The notes: a model not told the origin generated them from the sequence alone. Counted from the stretch's first letter, positions 16,787-26,158 are shown. The stretch: DNA of 64,000 nt from Thermosinus carboxydivorans Nor1 (GCF_000169155.1 NZ_AAWL01000003.1:62001-126000), one strand, 5' to 3'. Made by a program: numbers and translations.

Positions 16787-18235
16787 ATGAAACAAGTGCG
16801 CAAGAAATCAGCCGATGCGGCGGTTAACCAAATGATTATAAAAGCGTACCGCAGTCAGACCGAACTTACCTGGGACCGGGCCGAAGCCATGCAGCCCCAA
16901 TGCGGGTTCGGCCGGCTGAGTATTTGCTGCAGCGACTGCTATGACGGCCCGTGCCGCGTTAATCCCTTTGCCACGGTCGAGCAGCGCACCATCTGCGGCC
17001 GGGGCCAAAAGGAACTGGCGGCAGGCTATTTTCTGCGGAAAGTGACGGACGGCGCGGCCGGCCTTGTGCAACTGGCCGCCGAATTTGGCGCTCCTGTTAG
17101 CCAGGATATGTGGGAAGCGGTAGTGTGTTCTGGCGATGACATGCTGGCGCCCACTGCCGGTACGGAGCGGCTGGCGGCGGCCGGGCGGGCCGCCGTCCAA
17201 GCGCTCGCGGCAATCGCCGAAGTGAAGGAGCGCATGTGCGATCAGGCAGCACCGGGGGTCACCCAGGCCGGTCTGGGAACGCTCAAAGCCGAGATGCCCA
17301 ACATTGTCCTGCACGGTCATATTGCGCCCCAAGTGGTTGAGTTACTCGTTCAGGCGGCAGAACGCTCTGGGACGGTCAATATAGTTGCCATGTGCGGCAA
17401 TGAGCTGGGCGCTCCTCATCATTTGCCGGCCCTTACCAATTACCAGTCCCAGGAAACGCCGCTGTTAACTGGCGCCGTTGACCTGTTGATCATTGGCTCT
17501 CAGTGCGTAATGCCGGCGACGTTGTCCTTGGCCGAGCAGCTTAACGTGCCGGTGGTGAAGGCTGCGGCTCTCCGGGATGCCCAGGCTGCTGCGCAGGCTA
17601 TCGCCATGGCGCAAGAAGCTTTCCGTCGCCGCAATGGTCGTAGTGTTGATATTCCCGCAGCGTCAGCCGCCGTCCAGGCGGGCTTTACGGCTAACAGCGC
17701 GGCGGTAGCGGCCGGCCTGGTGAAAGGTTATGGCCAGGGGATTGTCCGTGGGGCTATCTACCTCGGCGGCTGCGGTCAGTTAGCCGCTACCCAGGATGCG
17801 GCGATTGTCCAGTTGGCGCAAGAACTGCTCGCCGACGACTACTTGGTTGTTACCGGCGGCTGCGCCGGGGTGGCTTTGGCCAAAGCCGGACTGTGCCGTC
17901 CGGACGCCGCTGAAGGCGAGGCCCTGCGGTCGGTACTGCCGCACGGTGTCCCGGCGGTTCTTTCGATTGGTTCCTGTCATGACGCCGGCGAGTTTCTGCG
18001 TTTGGCTGGGGCGTTGCAAGCGAGCGGTATTCCGGTGACTGCCGTTATGCCGGAGGTTACCCATGGCAAAGTTTTGGCTACGGCCGTCGGTTTTGCCGGA
18101 CAAGGCATTGTTACTTTCCTGGGCCTGGGCGAAGCGGCGGAGGTCAGCGGCCTTTACGGTGAGGAGCGGCTGCTGCCCTTGACCGATTTACGGCAACTGC
18201 CGCAGGCGTTGGCCGAAGTTGCCGCCGCCCAATAA
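16787..18235 (+). CDS. Short CooS-like (mini-CODH) Ni-Fe-S protein
   Basis: 482-residue homologue of anaerobic Ni CO dehydrogenase, whose usual length is about 630-640. The D/B-cluster cysteines are all present (39, 47, 48, 51, 56, 70). C-cluster ligand equivalents are His176/178 in LHGH, Cys203, Cys240, Cys329, Cys359 and Cys397, and the active-site Lys equivalent is Lys428 in THGK. Missing is the helical region around residues 80-170 of full-length CODH, including the catalytic His and the following histidine ladder (H-x2-H-x2-H pattern). The neighbours are a CooF-like carrier and an FAD oxidoreductase. It may oxidise CO by another proton route or act on another substrate. Confidence 0.85.
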   Translation: MKQVRKKSADAAVNQMIIKAYRSQTELTWDRAEAMQPQCGFGRLSICCSDCYDGPCRVNPFATVEQRTICGRGQKELAAGYFLRKVTDGAAGLVQLAAEFGAPVSQDMWEAVVCSGDDMLAPTAGTERLAAAGRAAVQALAAIAEVKERMCDQAAPGVTQAGLGTLKAEMPNIVLHGHIAPQVVELLVQAAERSGTVNIVAMCGNELGAPHHLPALTNYQSQETPLLTGAVDLLIIGSQCVMPATLSLAEQLNVPVVKAAALRDAQAAAQAIAMAQEAFRRRNGRSVDIPAASAAVQAGFTANSAAVAAGLVKGYGQGIVRGAIYLGGCGQLAATQDAAIVQLAQELLADDYLVVTGGCAGVALAKAGLCRPDAAEGEALRSVLPHGVPAVLSIGSCHDAGEFLRLAGALQASGIPVTAVMPEVTHGKVLATAVGFAGQGIVTFLGLGEAAEVSGLYGEERLLPLTDLRQLPQALAEVAAAQ

Positions 18236-18253
18236 CGACCGGAGGCGATAGGG

Positions 18254-19465
18254 ATGTATGTCATAATTGGTCAGGGGGCGGCCGGAACGGCTGCCGCCAA
18301 TACCTTGCGGCGGCTGGACGGGAAAAAGGCGATAACGGTAATAACCAGGGAAACCGATTATTTTTACAGCCGCGTCGACCTGCCCGACATTATCGCCGGG
18401 TATTACCCGCCGTCGGCCGCGGTGCTGCAGACCCATGAACGGTTTGCCGAACTGGGGATAACCTGCCGGATGGGGGAGACGGTCACGGCGATAATGCCGG
18501 ACAAGAAAATCGTTCGGCTGGCCGGCGGCGAATGTCTGGAATATGAGAAACTGCTGGTGGCGACGGGATCGGCGCCGGTCCTGCCGCCTATCGCTGGCCT
18601 GGAGGCGAAAGGAGTTTATACCCTCTGGACGATGGCCCAGGCGGAGGCCATTATCCGGGCTGCCGCCAGGGCGCGCGCTGCCGTGGTCATTGGCGCCGGC
18701 CTGATCGGCGTCAAGACGGCCCTGGCCCTTGCGGCGCGGGGGCTGACCGTTACCCTTGTCGAAAAGCTGCCGCGCGTTTTGCCCCGCCAGGTGGACGCGG
18801 CGGCGGCCGAAATTGTGGCGCGCCGCATAGCGGAAAAGGGCGTTGCAGTCATGACCGGGACGGTGGTGGAAGGCATCGTGACTGAGGACGGCGCCATTAC
18901 CGGGGTGAAAGTGGCCGGTCAAACGCTGGCCTGCGAGCTGGCGGTGGTGGCGGTTGGCGTCCGGCCTGACGCCGGGCTGGCCGCGCAGGCCGGACTCAAA
19001 GTGCGCCGCGGCATTGTCGTTGACCGTTTTCTCCAGACGTCGCTGCCTGACATTTATGCTGCCGGCGATGTTGCCGAAGTGCCGGACCTGACCGGGGGGT
19101 ATAGCATCCCGGCTCTCTGGCCGGTAGCAGTGGAGCAGGGGCAAGTTGCCGCCCGCAACATGGCCGGCCGCAAAACGGCCTATACGCCGGTTCCGGCGAT
19201 GAACGCGGTGGAAGTAGCGGGCCTGCCGCTTATTGCGGTCGGCGACGTCGAAGGCGGTCCTGGCGACGACATTCTCGTTGCCGCCCGGGGAGATAATTAC
19301 AAAAAGCTCGTCATCCGCGACAAAATCGTCCGCGGGGTGCTGTGCCTTGGCGACATCCGCCAGGCCGGGGTGCTGGGCGGGCTGGTTTTCCGCCAGGCGG
19401 AGGTCAGGTCGGCAAAACGGCTGCTGGCGCCGGATTTTGGGTTTGTCGATTTGCTTGCAATGTAA
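18254..19465 (+). CDS. FAD/NAD(P)-dependent oxidoreductase of the CODH-like operon
   Basis: 403-residue pyridine nucleotide-disulfide-type oxidoreductase, NADH/rubredoxin reductase-like. FAD motif IGQGAAGTAAANTL is at the N-terminus, NAD(P) motif VIGAGLIGVKTALALAARG is near residue 150, and the second FAD motif IYAAGDVAE is near residue 270. It follows the CODH-like gene by 18 bases with GGAGGCG upstream. In CODH-CooF-oxidoreductase clusters this enzyme passes electrons between the ferredoxin and NAD(P). The same role is inferred here. Confidence 0.87.
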   Translation: MYVIIGQGAAGTAAANTLRRLDGKKAITVITRETDYFYSRVDLPDIIAGYYPPSAAVLQTHERFAELGITCRMGETVTAIMPDKKIVRLAGGECLEYEKLLVATGSAPVLPPIAGLEAKGVYTLWTMAQAEAIIRAAARARAAVVIGAGLIGVKTALALAARGLTVTLVEKLPRVLPRQVDAAAAEIVARRIAEKGVAVMTGTVVEGIVTEDGAITGVKVAGQTLACELAVVAVGVRPDAGLAAQAGLKVRRGIVVDRFLQTSLPDIYAAGDVAEVPDLTGGYSIPALWPVAVEQGQVAARNMAGRKTAYTPVPAMNAVEVAGLPLIAVGDVEGGPGDDILVAARGDNYKKLVIRDKIVRGVLCLGDIRQAGVLGGLVFRQAEVRSAKRLLAPDFGFVDLLAM

Positions 19466-19536
19466 ATATATGTAAATAAACGGGGAAGGAATGATAGTTA
19501 TGGCTGTTATTACTAAGGAGTCACATAGGGGGCAGG

Positions 19537-20445
19537 TCACTCAGGCATGCTCCCGACTTGCATGCCGGCGCTGTTGACAAGGGTTTGCCAGTAGAGGCTG
19601 ACGGCGGCGGGCATGAGGGCTGGATTGCATAGTCCGTAGAAGGTGCGGGTGATGCGCAGCCCTGGCACGGGGAGAATGGCCAGCCGGCCGGTTGCTACTT
19701 CGGCCTGGACGGCCCAGCGCGAGAGAAAGCCAGCGCCGGCCTTATGCAGGACGGCCTGTTTGAGGGCGGCGTTGCCGGTAACTTCCAGCGAGACTTTAAG
19801 CCGTTCCACGTCGATGCCGCTAGCGGTCAGCGCCGCCAGCAACGTGTGGCGTGAGCCCGAGGGCGCCTTGCGTAAGATAAGGGGCAGGTTTGCCAGTGCC
19901 GCGAGGTCGGGGAGGTGGATTTCCGCGAGCAGAGCGGGGTGGACCACCAGCACCAGTTCGTCCTGCCACAGGGGCTGGGCGGTGGGGTCGTCCGGCTTGG
20001 CGCCGACAACGGCGATGGGAAAATGGCCGCTAAAATAGGCGGTCAAGATGGTCTGACTGTCACCGGTCGTAATCGAGACTTTGACACCAGGATGGTGGCG
20101 CAAAAAGGCGGCCGTCAGGCCGGGCAGGATGTATTCGCCAGGGATGGTGCTTGCCCCGACCGGGATATGGCCGCTCGTGCCGGCCACCAGGGCCTTGATC
20201 TGGTTTTGCGCTTCTTCGAGGATAGCATTAACGCGGCGCGAATTTTCATAAAGCGTCTGGCCGTAGACGGTCAGTTCCACGCCTTTGGCTGTCCGCATAA
20301 ACAGCGGGCAGCCAAAATTTTTTTCCAGGTTGTCAATATGAAACGAAACGGTTGGCTGGGTCAGGCCGAGCCGTTTGGCGGCGGCGGTGAAACTGCCTTC
20401 TTCCGCCACGGCGCAGAAGACCGACAATGCCTGCAGATACGACAT
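19537..20445 (-). CDS. LysR-family regulator, divergent from yedE
   Basis: LysR-type transcriptional regulator of about 302 residues. Winged HTH at residues 1-60 (FTAAAKRLGLTQPTVSFHIDNLE), then a two-lobed effector domain (HIPVGASTIPGEYILPGL). The ATG at 20445 is chosen because GAGG lies upstream and the product then begins at the usual LysR position. It is divergent from the yedE-tusA-like genes with a 136-base spacer, so it probably controls them in response to a sulfur or selenium compound (inference). Confidence 0.88.
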   Translation of the reverse strand: MSYLQALSVFCAVAEEGSFTAAAKRLGLTQPTVSFHIDNLEKNFGCPLFMRTAKGVELTVYGQTLYENSRRVNAILEEAQNQIKALVAGTSGHIPVGASTIPGEYILPGLTAAFLRHHPGVKVSITTGDSQTILTAYFSGHFPIAVVGAKPDDPTAQPLWQDELVLVVHPALLAEIHLPDLAALANLPLILRKAPSGSRHTLLAALTASGIDVERLKVSLEVTGNAALKQAVLHKAGAGFLSRWAVQAEVATGRLAILPVPGLRITRTFYGLCNPALMPAAVSLYWQTLVNSAGMQVGSMPE

Positions 20446-20529
20446 GCAAAACACCTCATAATTAAGGTTCCACATTGCTGAAAAAACTTCCTACCGGCAT
20501 AACCGGCAGGAATATTTATCCAGGTATTG

Positions 20530-20543
20530 AATAAATCTTTATT
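20530..20543. promoter_or_regulatory. Candidate LysR site in the divergent region
   Basis: AATAAA-TC-TTTATT dyad between the LysR gene and yedE, in the place expected for a LysR activation site. The motif is AT-only and could be chance. Confidence 0.3.
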
Positions 20544-20581
20544 TATAATAAATTTTGCATATGGAGAAGGGGGAGTGATGT

Positions 20582-21655
20582 ATGAACATTGCACTCATGC
20601 TTGCGACCGGGGTGGTCTTCGGCCTTGGCGCCGTTTTGCTCGTTAAGCTGGGCAATCCCGGCAACTATGGGTTTTGCGCCGCCTGCCACCTGCGGGACAT
20701 TGCCGGGGCGCTCGGTATTCACCAAGCCGCAACGCTGCAGTATGCCCGGCCGGAGGTTCTGGGTTGGGTGTTGGGCGCCTTCGGCATGGCCAAAGCATCC
20801 GGCCAGTTCCGGCCGCGGGGTGGGTCGCGGCCGATGGTACGGTTTATCCTGGGGATGACAATGATGATAGGCGCCTTAGTGTTTCTTGGCTGTCCGCTGC
20901 GGGCCATCTTGCGGCTGGCGGCCGGCGACCTTAACGGTATTACCGGGTTGGCCGGCTTCGCCGCTGGCATTGGCGCCGGTATTTATTTCCTCAAACAGGG
21001 CTTTAACCTGGGCCGGGCCCGTCTGCACAGCGCCGCCGGCAGTTTGGCCGGTTATCTGGCGGCAGCCGTGGCGTTAGGTTTAGTTTTGGCTGTCCTGGTT
21101 AAGTCGCCGCTGCTTAATTTTAGCGCCAAAGGCCCTGGTTCATTGCACGCGCCGGTTTGGGCCAGCCTGGCGGCGGGACTGGCAGCCGGAGCGCTCGCCT
21201 GGCGCACGCGGATGTGTCTGAGCGGCGGTATCCGCGATTTTTTACTAGTAGGCGACACCTACCTCTTGAAAATTTACGGCGTTATGTTTCTCGCCGCTTT
21301 AGCCGGCAATATGTATTTCGGCTTTTTTAAGCTGGGCTTTATTAACCAGCCGTTAGCCCATACCATGCATATCTGGAATTTCCTCGGCCTGTTTGTTACC
21401 GGCCTGGCGGCGACGCTGGCCGGCGGCTGTCCGCTGCGCCAGCTCATTATGGCCGGCGAAGGCAATACTGATGCCATGATCTGCGTACTTGGCATGCTGG
21501 TCGGGGCGGGTATTGCCCATACGCTGAACACGGCCGCTTCACCGGCCGGTGTGGCCTTTAACGGGCAGGTCGCTGTTAGCATTGCCTTAGCCGTCACGGC
21601 CGTCATTGGCTGGATGTATCGTGAAAAACAGGCAGTTGCCGTGGAAGGAGTGTAG
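20582..21655 (+). CDS. yedE: YedE/YeeE-family membrane transporter, putative selenium transport
   Basis: 357-residue polytopic membrane protein with about nine to ten helices. It belongs to the YeeE/YedE family, in which signature cysteines line a thiosulfate or selenium-compound path. The corresponding segments here are FLGCPLRAI, RMCLSGGIRDF and AGGCPLRQLI, plus NYGFCAACHLRD near the N-terminus. It is followed after three bases by a TusA-like gene and then a DUF3343 gene, the arrangement seen in putative selenium-metabolism clusters. The substrate is inferred, not shown. Confidence 0.87.
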   Translation: MNIALMLATGVVFGLGAVLLVKLGNPGNYGFCAACHLRDIAGALGIHQAATLQYARPEVLGWVLGAFGMAKASGQFRPRGGSRPMVRFILGMTMMIGALVFLGCPLRAILRLAAGDLNGITGLAGFAAGIGAGIYFLKQGFNLGRARLHSAAGSLAGYLAAAVALGLVLAVLVKSPLLNFSAKGPGSLHAPVWASLAAGLAAGALAWRTRMCLSGGIRDFLLVGDTYLLKIYGVMFLAALAGNMYFGFFKLGFINQPLAHTMHIWNFLGLFVTGLAATLAGGCPLRQLIMAGEGNTDAMICVLGMLVGAGIAHTLNTAASPAGVAFNGQVAVSIALAVTAVIGWMYREKQAVAVEGV

Positions 21656-21658
21656 AGA

Positions 21659-21868
21659 ATGGACAAAGTATTGGACCTGCGGGGTTTGAGCTGTCCCATT
21701 CCCCTCATCAAAACCCGTGATGCTTTGCGAGACAGCAAGGTGGTCACTGTTCTGGTCGACGATATGCCGCCGAAAGAAAACATCCTGCGCTTTGCCAAGT
21801 CGCAGGGCTATAAAGTTGACTGCCAGGAGCGCGCGGGCGAATATACCATCCGTATTTGCCGGGAGTAA
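21659..21868 (+). CDS. TusA/SirA-family sulfur carrier
   Basis: 69-residue TusA-like protein with the conserved CPIP motif (Cys13) that carries persulfide or selenium-sulfur. It is typical of the small partner of YedE transporters. It lies three bases after yedE and four before the DUF3343 gene, so the three form one operon. Confidence 0.92.
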   Translation: MDKVLDLRGLSCPIPLIKTRDALRDSKVVTVLVDDMPPKENILRFAKSQGYKVDCQERAGEYTIRICRE

Positions 21869-21872
21869 GACC

Positions 21873-22106
21873 ATGGAGCAGACGGTTATCACTTTCCCCT
21901 CTGTCGCCCATGCTTTTCGGGCGGAGAAACTACTTGGCCAGCGGGGCTTGAGCGTTCGCCTTATTCCCGTGCCGCGGGCCCTGTCCGGCTCTTGCGAGGG
22001 GCTGGCTGCGGTCGTAGCCGATGAACAGGTGGCGGCGGCGGTAGAGCTATTGGCCGCCGCCGGGGTGGCCATGTTGTATAAAGGCGTCAAAGTAAAGATA
22101 GATTAG
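21873..22106 (+). CDS. DUF3343 protein
   Basis: 77-residue DUF3343 protein (FPSVAHAFRAEKLL, then the SGSCEGLAAVV segment with a single Cys). DUF3343 proteins usually accompany YedE and TusA-like proteins or are fused to them. They may be the acceptor in sulfur/selenium relay. The exact function is unknown. Confidence 0.82.
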   Translation: MEQTVITFPSVAHAFRAEKLLGQRGLSVRLIPVPRALSGSCEGLAAVVADEQVAAAVELLAAAGVAMLYKGVKVKID

Positions 22107-22180
22107 TTATGTCCTGTGGCAGGATTTTACACCCTGGGCCGCCAATACTAGAGGGAAAAAACCAATAAAGGGTGGTATAA

Positions 22181-22957
22181 ATGAGCCGACCGAATTTTCC
22201 TGTCAACAGGCTGAAAACCAAACTGGCGGCTGGTCAGCCAGCGGCCGGGTCTTTCCTGTTTACCGGCGAGCCCGCCCTGGTGGAAATTATGGGCTACGCC
22301 GGCCTGGACTTTGTCATTATTGATACCGAACATACGCCTAATGACAGTCTACAGGTGCAGCACTTGGTACGGGCCGCCGAGCTGGCCGGCATCACGCCCG
22401 TTGTCCGCGTCCTGGCCAATTACCCTGCCTATATTTTGCGCGCCCTGGACGTCGGGGCCCAGGCACTCTTGATCCCTCAGGTCAATAGCGCCGCCGAGGC
22501 GGAGTCGGCAGTGCGGGCGGCTAAATATGGGCCGCAGGGCGAGCGCGGCATGGCCGGGATTGTGCGGGCGGCACGCTACGGCTTTGTGCCGCTAGGTGAA
22601 TATATCCAGGCGGCCAATGACAACACCATGGTAATTGTTCAAGTGGAAAGTATGGCGGCCGTGCGGAATTTAGACGCTATTCTTGCCGTGGACGGGGTCG
22701 ATGCCGTGTTTATCGGTCCGGCCGATCTTTCCCAGTCCATGGGTCTTGCCGGCCAATTCGAAAATAGCGAGTTTCGCCGAACGATTCACGGCATTATCGA
22801 CCGGGCCAAGGCTGCCGACGTGCGGGTGGGTATTTTCTGCGCCAAAGCCGCCGATGCCCGGTATTGGCGCGAAGCCGGCGCAGATATGCTGGCGGTGGGC
22901 GCCGATACCATGCTGTTTGCGGCCGCGGTGCGCGATTTGGTGAAGGATTTGGGTTAA
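22181..22957 (+). CDS. HpcH/HpaI-family aldolase
   Basis: 258-residue class II, metal-dependent aldolase family protein. Signature blocks are FVIIDTEHTPND, VQVESMAAVRNLD (metal-binding Glu) and VFIGPADLSQSMG (metal-binding Asp). Known members cleave 4-hydroxy-2-oxo acids such as 2-keto-3-deoxy sugar acids or 2,4-dihydroxyhept-2-enedioate to pyruvate and an aldehyde. It is a single gene here, so the substrate is undetermined. Confidence 0.88.
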   Translation: MSRPNFPVNRLKTKLAAGQPAAGSFLFTGEPALVEIMGYAGLDFVIIDTEHTPNDSLQVQHLVRAAELAGITPVVRVLANYPAYILRALDVGAQALLIPQVNSAAEAESAVRAAKYGPQGERGMAGIVRAARYGFVPLGEYIQAANDNTMVIVQVESMAAVRNLDAILAVDGVDAVFIGPADLSQSMGLAGQFENSEFRRTIHGIIDRAKAADVRVGIFCAKAADARYWREAGADMLAVGADTMLFAAAVRDLVKDLG

Positions 22958-22973
22958 AGGGAAAATGTGAAAG

Positions 22974-23004
22974 AAAAAGCTGCCCAGGGGAGGGCGGCTT
23001 TTTC
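22974..23004 (+). terminator. Terminator after the HpcH-type aldolase
   Basis: AAAAAGCTGCCC / GGGCGGCTTTTT hairpin with a T run, 17 bases after the stop. Confidence 0.82.
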
Positions 23005-23048
23005 TTTGTTGCCGAAGCGGTATCATAAAACATGAAAACATTGAAGTT

Positions 23049-23192
23049 TAACCACGGAGAGCGCAGAGAGCGCGATTTCATCGCGCTAAAGTAAAAATAC
23101 CCTCCGCGTCCTTCGCGGTTCTAAAATATTAAATTCAAGTGCGACAATTGTCGCGCGTAGCCCTTTGCGTCCTTAGCGACCTTCGCGGTTTT
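23049..23192 (+). repeat. Dispersed intergenic repeat, copy 1
   Basis: About 145 bases of nested short motifs (CCACGGAGA, CGCGATTTCATCGCG, CCCTCCGCG, CCTTCGCGG, CCCTTTGCGTCCTTAGCG). A clearly homologous copy lies in the opposite orientation at 35843-35992 and a short relative at 32779-32826. It has no coding potential. Confidence 0.8.
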
Positions 23193-23295
23193 ATCAAAAA
23201 GACACGCTGGCGCTTTTGTTCAATCTCTTGACCTGATGTCAGTTTGTGATAAGGTAATAAGTGAAGGGTTGTACGAGCGGAAAGGAGGCTTGACG

Positions 23296-24780
23296 GTGCG
23301 CCCGACCAGTCTGCGCAGTAAACTCCTCCTGTTAATGGTTATCGTCGTCGCCCTGCCGATCATCGGCGCCGGCTATTTCATGATGGTTAGCGCCGAAGAT
23401 GCGCTCGTTGCGGAAAAACAGCAAAAACTGTTTGGCGCTGCCCGCCTACTTGATTTGCACTTAACCGGTGACTATGAAGATATTTTGCGCCGCTATGGGG
23501 CGCAAAACGCCAGCCGCGAGGACAAAATCGCTATTTTGAACCGGGAGCTGGCCAAGTTTACCGATGAGGTAGCCCGGGCCTATCCGGGCATTGGCGTAGG
23601 CTACTATTCCCGCGATTTGGACGCCATCATTACTTATGGCCCCAGTGCGGTCTATGCCGATAAAGTGGGCCTGGCCATCGGCGCCAGCCATGAAGGCCGG
23701 CTGGTCATGGCGACCGGCGTACCGCGCGTCCATGAAGGCGAACAAGTGCGGGGCGCGATTATGAATGCCATGCATCCCATCATCCGCGGCGGACGGGTGA
23801 TCGGCTACATTTGGGCCAATGAACTGACGGCCGACATCGCCGCCCAAATCGGCGCTATGAAGCGGCATATCTACCTTACGGTATTGTTTGGCCTGCTGCT
23901 GGGAATTAGCGGTGTGGCCTATGTGGTAAAACGGCTGGGCAGCGACATCGAAGCCTTCAAGATCGGTGTGCTCCGGCTCAAGCACGACCTAAGTGAACCT
24001 GTCCCCGTTGCCGGCGGCGAGGTGGGGGAAATTGCCGCCGCCATCAACGAGATGGCGAGGGAACTGGCCGAACGCAAAAAATTGGAAGCGCAGGTCCAGC
24101 GGGCTGAGCGGCTAGCGGCCATCGGCGAGGTGGCGGCCGGCCTGGCCCATGAAATCCGCAATCCGCTCATGGCCGTAAAAGGCTTTGCCCAGCTTCTTAA
24201 AGAAGATATAACTCCGGCGGAACAGGCCGAATACAGCGATATTATTGTCCGCGAGACCGAACGCCTTGACCGGCTCATTGAACAGCTGCTGTGCTTTGCT
24301 CGCCCGGCGGCGACCCAGGTGGCACCTACTGACGTGAAAGAAGTGGTGGAAAGCACCTTGTTGCTGGTAGAGACCAAGCGGCTGCGCAGCCACATCGAAA
24401 TTATCCGCGACCTGGACCGGCCGCTGCCGCTGGTGCTGGTCGACAGCGAGCAGCTTAAGCAGGTGCTGCTGAATATCATTCTTAATGCCATTCAGGCCAT
24501 TGAGCAAAAAGGCGTCATCCGGGTCAGCGCCAACCAGGCGGCCGATGGGCTGCACCTGACCGTGGCCGATACCGGGTGCGGCATTGCCCCGGAAAATATG
24601 AGCAAACTGTTTGACCCCTTCTTTACCACCAAAGAAAACGGTACCGGCCTTGGCTTGGCGGTGGCCCACCGCCTGGTTGAAAACTGGAACGGCCGGATTT
24701 TGGTAGAGTCGACGCCAGGGCAGGGCAGTGCTTTTACCCTGGTACTACCAGCGATTGGGGGCGAAAGCTGTGGCGATTAA
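23296..24780 (+). CDS. AtoS/NtrB-like membrane sensor histidine kinase
   Basis: About 494 residues. A transmembrane helix at residues 10-30, an extracytoplasmic sensor of about 150 residues (GVGYYSRDLDAIITYGPS), a second helix near 190-210, HAMP, HisKA (H-box LAHEIRNPLMAVKGFAQLL) and HATPase (NAIQAIEQKG, then GTGLGLAVAHRLVE). The GTG at 23296 is chosen because AAAGGAGG is seven bases upstream. It overlaps the sigma-54 response regulator by 11 bases. By its place next to atoE-like transporters it probably senses short-chain acids or a related signal, as AtoS does. Confidence 0.9.
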   Translation: MRPTSLRSKLLLLMVIVVALPIIGAGYFMMVSAEDALVAEKQQKLFGAARLLDLHLTGDYEDILRRYGAQNASREDKIAILNRELAKFTDEVARAYPGIGVGYYSRDLDAIITYGPSAVYADKVGLAIGASHEGRLVMATGVPRVHEGEQVRGAIMNAMHPIIRGGRVIGYIWANELTADIAAQIGAMKRHIYLTVLFGLLLGISGVAYVVKRLGSDIEAFKIGVLRLKHDLSEPVPVAGGEVGEIAAAINEMARELAERKKLEAQVQRAERLAAIGEVAAGLAHEIRNPLMAVKGFAQLLKEDITPAEQAEYSDIIVRETERLDRLIEQLLCFARPAATQVAPTDVKEVVESTLLLVETKRLRSHIEIIRDLDRPLPLVLVDSEQLKQVLLNIILNAIQAIEQKGVIRVSANQAADGLHLTVADTGCGIAPENMSKLFDPFFTTKENGTGLGLAVAHRLVENWNGRILVESTPGQGSAFTLVLPAIGGESCGD

Positions 24781-26158
24781 CAATCGGGTTCTGATTGTGG
24801 ACGATGAACTGAGCGTACGCCGGCTGCTGTTTGAGGTCGCCCGCCGCGCCGGGTATGAAGCCTTTCTCGCCGAAAACGGCCAGGAAGCAATCGAGCAAAC
24901 GAAAGAGATAAAGCCTGCCGTTATCATTATGGATATAAAAATGCCGGTGATGGACGGTCTGGAGGCCTTTGAGCGCATCCGTGCTGACTACCCAGATGTG
25001 GCCGTCATCCTCATGACCGCCCATGGCACGGTGGACACGGCGGTGGAGGCCATGAAACGGGGTGCCTTTGATTACCTGGTCAAGCCGTCCAATGTTACTG
25101 AGGTGCGCATCGTCCTGGAACGGGCGTTTCAGATGCGGCGGCTGCGCGAGGAGGTTGCGGCTCTGCGCCACGAGGTGCAGAATAAATACCAGCTCGGCAA
25201 TATTATCGGCAAGAGCGCCGTCATGCAGCAGGTCTACAAAGCGGTGGGCCGCGTCGCGCCCACTAATGCCACCGTGCTCATTACGGGCGAGAGCGGCAGC
25301 GGCAAGGAACTGATTGCCAAGACCATCCATAACAACAGCCCGCGCCGCGATGGACCGTTTATTAAGGTAAATTGCGGCGCTTTACCCGAAGGGCTGATGG
25401 AAAGCGAATTGTTCGGTTACGAAAAAGGAGCGTTTACCGGGGCGGTAGGCCGCAAACCCGGCCGCTTTGAACTGGCCCATCAGGGCACGCTTTTTCTTGA
25501 CGAGGTGGGGGAACTCACCCCGCCGCTCCAGGTCAAGCTGCTCAGGGTGCTGCAGGAGCGCGAGTTCGAACGGGTCGGCGGCACCGAGACCATCAAAGTT
25601 GATGTGCGCATTATTGCTGCCACCAACCGCAACCTGGAGGACATGGTTCATAAAGGGTTGTTCCGGGAAGATCTGTATTATCGCCTGAAAGTGGTGCCTA
25701 TCCATGTGCCGCCGCTGCGCGAGCGGGTAGAAGACATTCCCTTGTTTGTTGACTACTTTGTCCGCCGCTTTGCCGCCGAAGCCCACCGCGAGGTGCCCTA
25801 TGTCACCCCGGAGGCCATGGAGCTGTTTAAGCGTTATCATTGGCCGGGCAACGTACGCGAACTGGCCAACGTGCTGGAGCGGGCGGTAATCATGTCCAGC
25901 GGGGTAATCGGCGTGCAGGACCTGCCAGGGCTGAGTACCACGGCCGCGAGTCCGGCTATTGTCATTCCCGAGACCGGCACGCTGCGGGAAATTCTCCACC
26001 AAGTGGAAAAGCAGGTCATCGCCCGGGCGCTCAAAGCCCATCATGGCAACCGCGTGAAAACGGCGCAGGCCCTCGACATCAGCCGTCGGGCCCTGTTGTA
26101 CAAGATCGAGGAATACGGCTTAGGCCGCGAGGGCGAGGAAGAAGGCGTAGTTGAGTAA
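24770..26158 (+). CDS. AtoC/NtrC-family sigma-54 response regulator
   Basis: About 462 residues: receiver domain (IVDDELS, phospho-acceptor Asp in IIMDIKMP), AAA+ domain (Walker A GESGSGKE, sigma-54 loop GAFTGA) and Fis-type HTH ([17 protein letters not shown]). The GTG at 24770 opens the receiver directly and overlaps the kinase. Two perfect sigma-54 promoters follow at 26411 and 30304, before the two fatty-acid transporters, so these are its likely targets. A terminator follows the gene. Confidence 0.92.
   Translation: MAINNRVLIVDDELSVRRLLFEVARRAGYEAFLAENGQEAIEQTKEIKPAVIIMDIKMPVMDGLEAFERIRADYPDVAVILMTAHGTVDTAVEAMKRGAFDYLVKPSNVTEVRIVLERAFQMRRLREEVAALRHEVQNKYQLGNIIGKSAVMQQVYKAVGRVAPTNATVLITGESGSGKELIAKTIHNNSPRRDGPFIKVNCGALPEGLMESELFGYEKGAFTGAVGRKPGRFELAHQGTLFLDEVGELTPPLQVKLLRVLQEREFERVGGTETIKVDVRIIAATNRNLEDMVHKGLFREDLYYRLKVVPIHVPPLRERVEDIPLFVDYFVRRFAAEAHREVPYVTPEAMELFKRYHWPGNVRELANVLERAVIMSSGVIGVQDLPGLSTTAASPAIVIPETGTLREILHQVEKQVIARALKAHHGNRVKTAQALDISRRALLYKIEEYGLGREGEEEGVVE

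Noticed and set aside
19501-19578. A 25-codon frame with a ribosome site after the CODH-operon oxidoreductase
   Set aside because: It runs into the end of the LysR gene and has no recognisable content. It may be the start of a lost gene but cannot be supported.
20582-22106. Selenocysteine-containing genes in the YedE cluster
   Set aside because: No in-frame TGA within these genes interrupts an otherwise conserved Cys position, and no selD, selA or selB is present.
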